DNA of 13,977 nucleotides. It comes from Clostridiales bacterium UBA8153 (GTDB lineage Bacteria; Bacillota; Sulfobacillia; UBA8153). The position numbers and the translations under genes were made by a program. Below the pieces are notes generated by a model. That model was not told the origin of the DNA. It was given only the letters and a program-made list of their open reading frames with translations, and made no database searches. The stretch spans positions 1-13,977 of the forward strand of contig DMHJ01000196.1 in NCBI GenBank assembly GCA_003449495.1, given 5' to 3'. Within the stretch, counting starts at the first letter, position 1. Each line of letters starts with the position of its first letter. Positions 7,639-13,977 of the stretch are shown one piece after another.

Positions 7639-9015
7639 ATGAATACCACCAAAGCAGTGTCCGGGCCATGGCTGCCGGCCGCCTTGGCGATGTGTGCTGC
7701 CACTGCTTTCCTGGCGCTTTTCTGGGCTCCTGGCGCGGCTGTAGCCGCCGCGCTGGCCACCGGCCTAGCCGTGGCCGCTTGGATTTCCGCCCGGCGCCAG
7801 GGTGCCCGGGTGCAGGAGGAGCTGTCGGAGCTGCGGGCCAACTTACAGGCAACCGGCACCACACTCCAGGAGGCTGAGTCCGGGATCATGGCTCTCCGCC
7901 AGCAGGTACAGGCCGAGGGGGAGAGAATGGAGTCTTGTTTGGGCCCGGCGCTAGCCACCCTGGAGTCTGCCCACCAGGGCAGACAGGCTATGCGGGAGGA
8001 CATCGCCACCATCCTCTCTATGGTGGGGCGGGTAAATGTGGCGCTTGAACAAATCGCCGCAGGCGCCGCCAGCCAGGCCGCCGATCTTGGCAGCACCTCC
8101 CAGCTGGCGGCCAACCTCTCCCAGTTCACCTCGGCAGCGGTGGATGAAGCTCAGGGGTTGAGCCAAGCTGCCCAATCCAGCCTGGCGGCGGTGGGCGAAG
8201 GACGACAGGCAGTGACGGAAGTGGCTACCGCCATGGAGAATGTGCGCAAGGCCGTCTACCGGTCGAGTGACGAAATCGGCGCCCTGGGGCAGAAATCCGC
8301 TCAGATCAGCGGCATCTTGGCCGTGATCTCGGACATCGCCAACCAGACCAACCTCCTGGCACTCAACGCAGCCATCGAAGCCGCCCGGGCCGGGGAACAC
8401 GGACGTGGGTTCGCCGTAGTAGCCGATGAAGTAAGACGCCTAGCGGAGACCTCCAACCGTTCCACTAAGCAAATTGAGGCCATCATCAGCACCATCTCCC
8501 AGTCCATTGGTGGCGCGGTTAAGCTCATGGAGCACTGTACCCAGGCCACCGAAGAAGGCAGCCAGCTGGCAGCCCGGGCCGGTCACGCCCTGGCCGCCAT
8601 TGAGCGCATGGCCAACCAGACCCACAGTATGGCTGCTTCCATGACCACGAAGTCAAAAGACAGCTCCGGCCACATCGCTGCTTTGTTTGAGGCCATCACC
8701 CGGGCCGCTGCGGTAACCCAGGAGAACTCGGCCACCACCGCCGACTTGGCCGCTCAGAACTGGTTCAGTACCGCCCTGGCCAATTTCGCCGGGGAGGCCG
8801 ACGCGCTCTTCGAGCTAATCGACGCGCTCTCCGATAGGTTGCAGGAACTGACCGGTCCCGGGCTTGCCGGTCCTTCTCGGCACGGGCAGTATAGCGGTGC
8901 GGGGCTGCCCCGAGGGCGAGCCTCCGGACCGGCCGGCCGGGACCGGCCCATGATGGCCGGGCCGGCCAAGGCGAGACCCGGAACCGCGGCAAAGCAGCGT
9001 CTATCTACGTCCTGA
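7639..9015 (+). CDS. Methyl-accepting chemotaxis protein without external sensor domain
   Basis: Receptor of 458 residues that would signal to CheA/CheW. Two hydrophobic segments at about 10-30 and 31-49, joined by a turn (WAPG), form a membrane hairpin with no periplasmic domain. I see no HAMP motif. A charged, probably coiled-coil linker covers 52-100. The four-helix signalling domain runs from about 130 to 400, with the highly conserved tip [20 protein letters not shown] (230-249) and [20 protein letters not shown] (251-270). The C-terminal side keeps [13 protein letters not shown] (361-373). The last 50 residues are a Gly/Pro/Arg-rich tail without the CheR-binding pentapeptide. The ATG at 7639 is preceded by AGGGGGG, 7 bases away. 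A CCGATAA at 7602-7608 resembles a sigma-28 -10, but no TAAA stands at the right distance. No other chemotaxis gene is nearby. The signal may be sensed inside the cell or in the membrane. Confidence 0.92.
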   Translation: MNTTKAVSGPWLPAALAMCAATAFLALFWAPGAAVAAALATGLAVAAWISARRQGARVQEELSELRANLQATGTTLQEAESGIMALRQQVQAEGERMESCLGPALATLESAHQGRQAMREDIATILSMVGRVNVALEQIAAGAASQAADLGSTSQLAANLSQFTSAAVDEAQGLSQAAQSSLAAVGEGRQAVTEVATAMENVRKAVYRSSDEIGALGQKSAQISGILAVISDIANQTNLLALNAAIEAARAGEHGRGFAVVADEVRRLAETSNRSTKQIEAIISTISQSIGGAVKLMEHCTQATEEGSQLAARAGHALAAIERMANQTHSMAASMTTKSKDSSGHIAALFEAITRAAAVTQENSATTADLAAQNWFSTALANFAGEADALFELIDALSDRLQELTGPGLAGPSRHGQYSGAGLPRGRASGPAGRDRPMMAGPAKARPGTAAKQRLSTS

Positions 9016-9188
9016 ACGGCGGCCCCGGACAGTAATGGCGTAGCACCTCGAAGCTGCCGGCCGAGAATGGGCGGCAACCCTGGCGGAGTATGGTCGTACC
9101 CAGCCCACAACCCTGCTATGTGGACATCTCAAAGCGTGCCGGCCCGGCCGCTACTGAGAGCGCCGGTTCCACCTCGCAAGCCGGATAA

Positions 9189-9234
9189 CCGTAAGCCACC
9201 GGCCCCGGCATCACGGGTGGGCTGTCACTTACGG
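9189..9234. repeat. Inverted repeat between convergent genes
   Basis: CCGTAAG (9189-9195) and CTTACGG (9228-9234) are exact inverse complements, and CCACC/GGTGG inside them can extend the pairing. It lies between the chemotaxis receptor stop (9015) and the stop of the minus-strand DUF212 gene (9266), where a two-way terminator is expected. There is no T-tract on either side. The rest of 9016-9265 shows nothing. Confidence 0.3.
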
Positions 9235-9265
9235 GCCCCGGTGATCCATTCCTCCCTGGGCGTAC

Positions 9266-9700
9266 CTAAGAGAACGCCAAGGCGGTGGTGATGCCCAGCA
9301 AGGCGCCGACCACCACCTCGATGGGCGTGTGCCCCAAGAGCTCGCGGAGTCGCTCCGGGCGGATGCCGGCAGCGTGGTAGAGGTCGTCTACGATTTGGTT
9401 GAGGACTTCCGCCTGCCGTCCCACCGCCTGACGGACGCCGGTGGCGTCGTACATCACAATGGAAGCAAAAACCAAGGCCACGGCAAACAGGGGATGGTGG
9501 AAACCGACCTCAAGGCCGGTGGAGAGACTCAGAGCAGAGACAAAGGCCGTGTGGGAGCTGGGCATGCCGCCGGCTCCCACCAGGCGGGTAAGGTCGACGC
9601 GCCCGTTCACCACCAGCACCACCACGAACTTGGTGAACTGGGCCAGGGTCCAGGCCAAGCCACTGGCCCATAGGATGCGGTTCTGAAAGATTTCGTTCAA
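9266..9700 (-). CDS. Divergent PAP2 (DUF212, YuiD-like) membrane protein
   Basis: Small membrane protein of 144 residues of the DUF212 family (acid phosphatase/vanadium haloperoxidase-related). Diagnostic motifs are GAGGMPSSHTAF (42-53), DATGVRQAVGRQA (85-97) and LLGHTPIEVVVGALLGI (121-137). Three to four hydrophobic segments lie at about 8-31, 52-64, 70-85 and 126-143. The SSH and GHT motifs resemble parts of the phosphatase signature, suggesting a lipid phosphate phosphatase-like activity, but no function has been proven for the family as far as I know. It starts at TTG 9700, with GAGGTGA just upstream. An overlapping ATG at 9705 is out of frame and stops at once. It diverges from the MATE gene, with 77 bases between the starts. 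Confidence 0.9.
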   Translation of the reverse strand: MNEIFQNRILWASGLAWTLAQFTKFVVVLVVNGRVDLTRLVGAGGMPSSHTAFVSALSLSTGLEVGFHHPLFAVALVFASIVMYDATGVRQAVGRQAEVLNQIVDDLYHAAGIRPERLRELLGHTPIEVVVGALLGITTALAFS

Positions 9701-9729
9701 CCCATCACCTCACTAATCCGGAGTACGCC

Positions 9730-9758
9730 TTGACATAATACTTGTCCCCGCATACCAT
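9730..9758 (+). promoter_or_regulatory. Promoter of the MATE exporter gene
   Basis: TTGACA (9730-9735), a 17-base spacer and TACCAT (9753-9758) form a good sigma-A promoter with a perfect -35 and a 4 of 6 -10. Transcription would begin near 9765, which excludes the in-frame TTG at 9742 and ATG at 9757 as starts and leaves a very short leader. Confidence 0.6.
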
Positions 9759-9762
9759 GGGC

Positions 9763-9773
9763 GGGGAGGGTGA
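9763..9773 (+). promoter_or_regulatory. Ribosome binding site that sets the MATE start
   Basis: GGGGAGGGTGA lies 4 bases before the TTG at 9778 (7 bases from the GGAGGG core). Earlier in-frame starts at 9742 and 9757 have no such site and lie inside the promoter. Confidence 0.65.
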
Positions 9774-9777
9774 TCAC

Positions 9778-11151
9778 TTGCCTTCAGCCACGGCCCGGCC
9801 TCGCCTCCGCCGATGGATCCGCTTCGGTCCCCTGAACCGCCGCATATTCTCCCTGGCCATGCCGGCAGTGGTGGAGCAGATCTGCCACATGGCACTGGGC
9901 ATCATCGATACCAGGCTCGTCGCCTCGCTGGGCCGCGCTGCCGTGGCCGCCGTCGGCATTAGCGACCAGCTCATGCAACTCTGCATCGTGGCCTTTGCCG
10001 CGTTCAACATCGGTACCACCGCGGTAGTCGCCCGGGCTTGGGGTGCCCGCAGGGAACAGGAAGCAGCTGCTGCCGCCGGTCAGGCCCTGCTGGTGGTCAC
10101 TGCCGTAGGCGGCCTGCTGGCACTGGCCGGGCGCCGGCTGGCCCTGCCCGGCGTGGCCCTCCTGGGAGCCACCGCGGAAACGTTGCCCCTGGCCGGTGCC
10201 TACCTGAGCACGGTGGTGTTGTCCGTGCCGGCCATGGGCGCGCTCATGGTCTGCAACGCCAGCATGCGCGGGGCGGGGGATACCCGCACCCCATTGTACA
10301 TTACCCTGGGCATGAACGCCACCCACCTAGTGTTCAGTTATGTCCTGATCTTCGGGAGACTGGGTCTGCCCGCTTTCGGCGTGGTGGGAGCAGCCATTTC
10401 CGCTATCTTGGCCCGCTGGTTGGGAGTGGCGGTGGCCCTTACCGTCCTGGTGAGCGGTGGCAGCCGCCTGCGCCTGCACCGGCCTTGGGCCGCAGGTGCC
10501 GACCTGACCGTCATCCGCCGCATCCTGCAAGTAGGCCTCCCTGCTACCCTGGAGCAGCTGGTGATGCGCCTGGGCCAGATGAGCTACTTCCGCATTGTAG
10601 CCTCGCTGGGTACCGCCGCCGTCGCGGCGCATCGCTTGGCCCTCCAAGCGGAGTCGTTGTCCTTTAGCCCCGGCATGGGTTTCGGCGTGGCCGCCACTAC
10701 TCTGGTCGGCCAGGGGTTAGGCGCGGGCAAGCCCAAGTTCGCCGAAGCCAGCGCCTACCAGACCTTCCGGGTAGCCGGCCTGGTCATGGGCACCATGGGC
10801 ATAGCCTTCGTGCTCTGGCCGGAGGCCATCTGCCGCTTCTTCATCGATGACGCTGAAGTGGTGGCCCTGGGAGCATCGGTCCTCCGTATCGTCGGGCTGG
10901 CCCAGCCTGGTCTGGCCCTCACCATGGTAACGGCCGGAGCCCTGCGCGGCGCCGGCGATACCAGGTGGACGCTGGCCATCACCATGTTCGGCATCTGGCT
11001 GGTACGCTTGCCCGTGACCTACCTCTTGGTAGTATGGCTAGACTGGGGCCTGGTGGGCGCCTGGATCGCCATGAGCGTGGATCTGTGGGTAAGAGGATTG
11101 TCCATGCTGACCCGTTTCCGCAGTGGCGGCTGGAAACGCATCGTGGTGTAG
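9778..11151 (+). CDS. MATE family multidrug or metabolite exporter
   Basis: Integral membrane antiporter of 457 residues, of the NorM/DinF superfamily, which pumps cationic drugs or metabolites out in exchange for Na+ or H+. About twelve hydrophobic helices are visible. The two-fold repeat of the family is clear: each half opens with a Pro-containing helix (LAMPAVVEQ near 26-34; VGLPATLEQ near 252-260) and contains RGAGDTR (from R164 and from R390). The C-terminus is basic (RFRSGGWKRIVV). The TTG at 9778 is the start given the promoter and ribosome site; an earlier TTG at 9742 would add 12 residues. It stands as a single gene divergent from the DUF212 gene. The substrate cannot be told from sequence. 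No regulator gene is adjacent. Confidence 0.93.
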   Translation: MPSATARPRLRRWIRFGPLNRRIFSLAMPAVVEQICHMALGIIDTRLVASLGRAAVAAVGISDQLMQLCIVAFAAFNIGTTAVVARAWGARREQEAAAAAGQALLVVTAVGGLLALAGRRLALPGVALLGATAETLPLAGAYLSTVVLSVPAMGALMVCNASMRGAGDTRTPLYITLGMNATHLVFSYVLIFGRLGLPAFGVVGAAISAILARWLGVAVALTVLVSGGSRLRLHRPWAAGADLTVIRRILQVGLPATLEQLVMRLGQMSYFRIVASLGTAAVAAHRLALQAESLSFSPGMGFGVAATTLVGQGLGAGKPKFAEASAYQTFRVAGLVMGTMGIAFVLWPEAICRFFIDDAEVVALGASVLRIVGLAQPGLALTMVTAGALRGAGDTRWTLAITMFGIWLVRLPVTYLLVVWLDWGLVGAWIAMSVDLWVRGLSMLTRFRSGGWKRIVV

Positions 11152-11393
11152 GGGTCTGGAGTGCCGGGGCGCGCTACCGGTATGCCGCCGCGTCCGTTGG
11201 GCTGGACTCCCGGATACCCCCAGGCATGCCAGCCTGGCCCGCAGGCCGGTGCGGCCATGGGCCGGTTCGCCGCGGGCAGACCACGGTCGGTCACCTTCCC
11301 CGTCATCAACAGATCAGCGCTGCCCGCATCCCGCACGGTTCGTTCCCACAGCTGAAGGAAAAGCCCGCCCCTGGGTAGAATAGGGCCAACTGA

Positions 11394-11407
11394 GCACACT
11401 ATTGTGC
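11394..11407. promoter_or_regulatory. Inverted repeat before the alpha-oxoamine synthase gene
   Basis: GCACA-CTAT-TGTGC is a perfect inverted repeat. It lies 12 bases after TAGAAT (11376-11381), a possible -10 whose -35 (CTGAAG, 11352-11357, 18-base spacer) is poor. If that promoter is used, the repeat falls just past the transcription start, an operator position. The rest of 11152-11437 holds no gene and no clear terminator for the MATE gene. Confidence 0.35.
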
Positions 11408-11437
11408 ACAGACGGTTCTGGCCGGGGGAGGAAACCC

Positions 11438-12724
11438 ATGGGCGCTACTGCTCACACCATCAAGACCAGGAGACCGGCAAGGGAGACCAGCCTGGCAGAT
11501 TTCTTCGAGCTGCAGGATCCGGATATATTCGCCAAGACCAGGGCTTTTATGCCCTTTGTCCGTGCCAACCAGGAGAGAGGGCACTATCTCTACCGGCGCA
11601 CCCTGGTGGCGGCCTCGGCAAACCGGGTGCTGGTGCGGGACGAGGGCACCGGCCGGGAGCGCGAGATGATCATGATGGCCTCCAACAACTACCTCGGCCT
11701 TACCACCCATCCCCGGGTGATCCAGGCCGGCCTGGACGCCATTCGCGAGTTCGGGGCCGGGGCCGGTAGCGTGCCGCTACTGGCCGGCACCCTCGCCCTG
11801 CACCGCCAGTTAGAAGCGAGGCTGGCCGAGCTCAAAGGCTGCGAGGCCGCCGTGGTCTTCGCCACCGGCTATGCATCGAATGTGGGGTGCGTCTCCGCCC
11901 TGGCCCGGGCCGGCGACCTGGTGGTAAACGACATACTCAACCACGCTAGCATCATCGATGGCTGCCGGCTGTCCGGCGCGACGGTCAAAGCCTTTCCTCA
12001 CAATAACACCAAGGCCCTGGATGGTCTGCTCTCCCGCGCCGGAGGGGAATATCATGGCAAGCTGGTGGTAGTCGACGGCGTGTTCAGCATGGATGGGGAT
12101 ATCGCCCCGTTACCTGAACTCATATCGGTGTGCCGCAGGCACGGGGCCCGGCTCATGATCGATGAGGCCCACGCCACCGGGGTCATCGGCGCCCAGGGGC
12201 GCGGCACCCCCGAACACCATGGCGTCGAAGGCCAGGTGGACATCGTCGCGGGCACCCTCAGCAAGGGGCTGGGAGGCGTGGGAGGATTCGTGGCCTCCAC
12301 CGCCGAGGTAGTGGAGTATGTCCGGTTTTACGCACGCTCGTACATGTTCTCGACGGCCCTCCCGCCCACCGTGGCCGCCTCGGTCCTGGCCGCCCTGGAC
12401 GTCATCGCTACCGAACCCGGGCTGAGACAGAGGCTGTGGACCAACATCCGGTACATGCGGGAGAAACTCACCGCAGCCGGCTTCGACTTGGGGAACTCCC
12501 AAACCGCCATCTTCCCGCTGATCCTGGGTGACGACGTCAAAGTCAAGGAAATGGGCCGGATCCTGCACGAACTGGGCATCTACGTCAATCCGGTCTTCTA
12601 CCCGGCCGTGTCCCGCAAGCTCTCCCGGGTCAGACTCAGCATCATGGCCACCCATACCCGGGAGGACCTGGAACAGACCGTTGAGGCCTGCCGGGAGGCC
12701 GGGCGGGCCGCGGGGGCGTTTTGA
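11438..12724 (+). CDS. Alpha-oxoamine synthase (KBL/BioF/serine palmitoyltransferase-like)
   Basis: PLP enzyme of 428 residues that should condense an amino acid with an acyl-CoA (or acyl-ACP), releasing CO2. Visible marks are ASNNYLGLTTHP (81-92), FATGYASNVG (141-150), the cofactor Asp in IDEAHATGVIGAQGRG (241-256, Asp 242) and the PLP lysine K276 in GTLSKGLGGVGGFVAS. The SKGLGGVGGF context and an N-terminal extension of about 45 residues before the core look more like the serine palmitoyltransferase-type branch than like KBL (usually GTLGKALGG) or BioF. The product is unassigned; automatic annotation would probably say glycine C-acetyltransferase. The ATG at 11438 has GGGGGAGG 6 bases upstream; a longer in-frame start at 11402 lies in the inverted repeat. 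It is a single gene, with no biotin, threonine or lipid gene beside it. It converges on the DUF192 gene with a 22-base gap. Confidence 0.88.
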   Translation: MGATAHTIKTRRPARETSLADFFELQDPDIFAKTRAFMPFVRANQERGHYLYRRTLVAASANRVLVRDEGTGREREMIMMASNNYLGLTTHPRVIQAGLDAIREFGAGAGSVPLLAGTLALHRQLEARLAELKGCEAAVVFATGYASNVGCVSALARAGDLVVNDILNHASIIDGCRLSGATVKAFPHNNTKALDGLLSRAGGEYHGKLVVVDGVFSMDGDIAPLPELISVCRRHGARLMIDEAHATGVIGAQGRGTPEHHGVEGQVDIVAGTLSKGLGGVGGFVASTAEVVEYVRFYARSYMFSTALPPTVAASVLAALDVIATEPGLRQRLWTNIRYMREKLTAAGFDLGNSQTAIFPLILGDDVKVKEMGRILHELGIYVNPVFYPAVSRKLSRVRLSIMATHTREDLEQTVEACREAGRAAGAF

Positions 12725-12746
12725 CCCGGGTTTACCCCAAGGGGCC

Positions 12747-13091
12747 CTACACGGGATACACCACGATCTGGTGTCCGGCACAGGTGGCACCGGCGCCTCC
12801 TGCTGCCAGCTCCAGCACCCAGCGGCAGGAGGGCACCAACGGTCCCAGACGGCCCGGAGGCAGCGTGACTACGGTCAACACGCAGCCTTGGGCATCGAGA
12901 TACACCGCATCCACGGCAAACCTCATGCCCAAGGTATGGACGCCCCGGGTGGGACCCAGCAGCAGTCCTTCTCCAGGATCCAGGCTGCGCCGCCCTAAGA
13001 GGCCCAGTAGCCGCCGGACAAAGCTACCGGCCAGACGGGCCCGGGCCAGCGAGGCGCCGGTGGTCAGATTGACCACGTGACACCAGCTCAT
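12747..13091 (-). CDS. DUF192 family protein
   Basis: Protein of 114 residues with the DUF192 core: a SFVRRLLGLLGRRSLDPGEGL block (23-43), GVHTLGMRFAVDAVYLD (50-66), then VLELAAGGA (92-100) and a C-terminal VVYPV. Function is unknown; the domain is a small beta-rich fold found in bacteria and archaea. Many members carry a signal peptide, but this one does not. The ATG at 13091 overlaps the TadC stop as ATGA, so translation is probably coupled and the gene belongs to the pilus operon. Only a weak ribosome site (GGAAG) is present. The frame stays open far upstream through the tadC gene, but that part is a shadow of tadC. Confidence 0.85.
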   Translation of the reverse strand: MSWCHVVNLTTGASLARARLAGSFVRRLLGLLGRRSLDPGEGLLLGPTRGVHTLGMRFAVDAVYLDAQGCVLTVVTLPPGRLGPLVPSCRWVLELAAGGAGATCAGHQIVVYPV

Positions 13092-13977
13092 GGCATCAGC
13101 ACTTCCAGATAGCTGATGACCGCCGGCCCCAGGAGTACTGCGAAGATGGCCGGGAAGACGAAGATGATCATGGGAAACAGGAGTTTGATGGGGATTTTCA
13201 TGGCCTCCTCCTCGATGCGTTGGCGCCGCGCCACCCGGATCTGGCTCGCCTGCACCCGCAGCACGCCGGCCATCGGCGTGCCCAGCTGGTCGGCTTGGAT
13301 GATGGCAGAAATGAAGCTGCGCAGTTCGGGCAGCTCCGACCGCTTGGCCAAGCCGCGCAGAGCGTCGGCCCGGGTCCTGCCCAGCCTGATCTCGCGGAGG
13401 TAGGCGTCGAACTCGACGCTTAGCGGGCCCTTGAATTTCTCTGCCACTTTCTGTATCGCCCCATCGAACGCCAACCCGGCTTCGACGGACACGCACAAAA
13501 GGTCGAGCACATCGGGAAGGTGGCGCCGGAGCGCGGCCGCCCGGTGGCGGATGCGCCGGCTGAGCCAGAAGTTGGGTAGCGCAGCTCCGGTGGCGGCCAG
13601 GGCCACTCCCGGCCAGAAGGCGGCGGCCAGCGGCACGCCCCCCACCAACAGCAGCAAAGGACCCGCCGCCGCGCAGAGGCCCACCAGCCCCATGAACCTC
13701 ACCACCTGCCCCCGCTGGCCGGCCCGCACCAGGCGTGCGGAGAAATGCCCGCGCAGCCCTTGGGGCGTCAAACGGTAGAGCCGTTCGCCCACGGCGCGGA
13801 AAAGGGGGGTTAACAGGCGCTCGGAAAGGGGCGTGGCCAGCTCCTGTTGTTCGGCGGTGAGGGCCGGCCGGGCCGAAGGACGGATCTGCTCCAAGCGCGC
13901 CCAGGCACCTAACAGTGCCGGGCCGGGCGCGAGCAGCTGCCGGCCGCAGAGGAAGACGGCGGCAAACCAAAGGAACA
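13088..13977 (-). CDS. tadC: TadC-like type II secretion F protein, 5' end beyond window
   Basis: Inner-membrane platform protein of a Tad/Flp pilus, which works with the TadA ATPase to assemble the pilus. 295 residues are visible and the frame remains open at the right edge, starting inside a hydrophobic helix (FLWFAAVFLCGRQLL). It is therefore partial at the N-terminus; a start at 13894 would cut off that helix. Further membrane segments are at about visible residues 93-132 and 258-292. The T2SSF domain (PF00482) lies at about 152-277, with RRHLPDVLDLLCVSVEAGL, the helix LRGLAKRSELPELRSFISAI, QADQLGTPMAGVLR and the C-terminal KIPIKLLFPMIIFVFPAIF. This arrangement, with a single T2SSF unit, fits TadC; the TadB paralogue is expected just upstream, outside the window. 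The stop overlaps the DUF192 start. Confidence 0.88.
   Translation of the reverse strand, partial: FLWFAAVFLCGRQLLAPGPALLGAWARLEQIRPSARPALTAEQQELATPLSERLLTPLFRAVGERLYRLTPQGLRGHFSARLVRAGQRGQVVRFMGLVGLCAAAGPLLLLVGGVPLAAAFWPGVALAATGAALPNFWLSRRIRHRAAALRRHLPDVLDLLCVSVEAGLAFDGAIQKVAEKFKGPLSVEFDAYLREIRLGRTRADALRGLAKRSELPELRSFISAIIQADQLGTPMAGVLRVQASQIRVARRQRIEEEAMKIPIKLLFPMIIFVFPAIFAVLLGPAVISYLEVLMP

Noticed and set aside
9189..9234. Calling the inverted repeat a two-way terminator
   Set aside because: There is no T-tract on either side, and the inner pairing is interrupted, so it is listed only as a repeat.
9742..9777. Longer N-terminus for the MATE exporter
   Set aside because: The extra codons lie within the TTGACA-N17-TACCAT promoter and upstream of the ribosome site.
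12747..13970. A 407-codon minus-strand open frame that contains the DUF192 protein
   Set aside because: Only the last 114 codons look like a protein family. The upstream part overlaps tadC in another frame and is Pro/Arg/Gly-rich, as expected of a shadow frame in GC-rich DNA.

Overview
The window looks like chromosomal DNA of a GC-rich Gram-positive anaerobe of the Clostridia or a related Bacillota lineage. That is an inference. It rests on a SAM-I (S-box) riboswitch ahead of metY-metX, strong GGAGGTGA-type ribosome binding sites, sigma-A promoters of the TTGACA-N17-TATAGT type, many GTG and TTG starts, and a Tad pilus gene next to a DUF192 gene. The genus cannot be told from this stretch. 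No phage, insertion sequence, CRISPR array, tRNA or rRNA was seen.

Layout. Bases 1-6131 carry minus-strand genes: metX and metY (one operon under a complete promoter, SAM-I aptamer and terminator), ilvE, and an RluA-family pseudouridine synthase. Between metY and ilvE lies a wrecked plus-strand MFS transporter gene (3141-3740) with several frameshifts and an internal deletion. Bases 6593-9015 read on the plus strand: an AT-rich regulatory island, a membrane-anchored protein with two FMN-binding domains, a terminator, and a chemotaxis receptor without an outside sensor domain. A DUF212/divergent-PAP2 membrane protein (minus) and a MATE exporter (plus) then diverge from about 9700-9778. An alpha-oxoamine synthase resembling the KBL/BioF/serine palmitoyltransferase group follows. 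It converges on a DUF192 gene and a TadC pilus platform gene (both minus) whose 5' part runs off the right edge.

How the parts work together. MetX activates homoserine and MetY sulfhydrylates the product to homocysteine; SAM feeds back through the riboswitch in their leader. IlvE makes branched-chain amino acids. The flavoprotein is likely an electron carrier outside the membrane, and its promoter holds two TGATATCA palindromes and a Fur-like box. The other genes look like independent units.

The intergenic spaces are large and at least one holds clear gene remains, so the genome appears to carry slowly decaying genes. I found no clearly new multi-gene system. The best leads are the flavoprotein and its control region, the unassigned alpha-oxoamine synthase, and the decayed genes.
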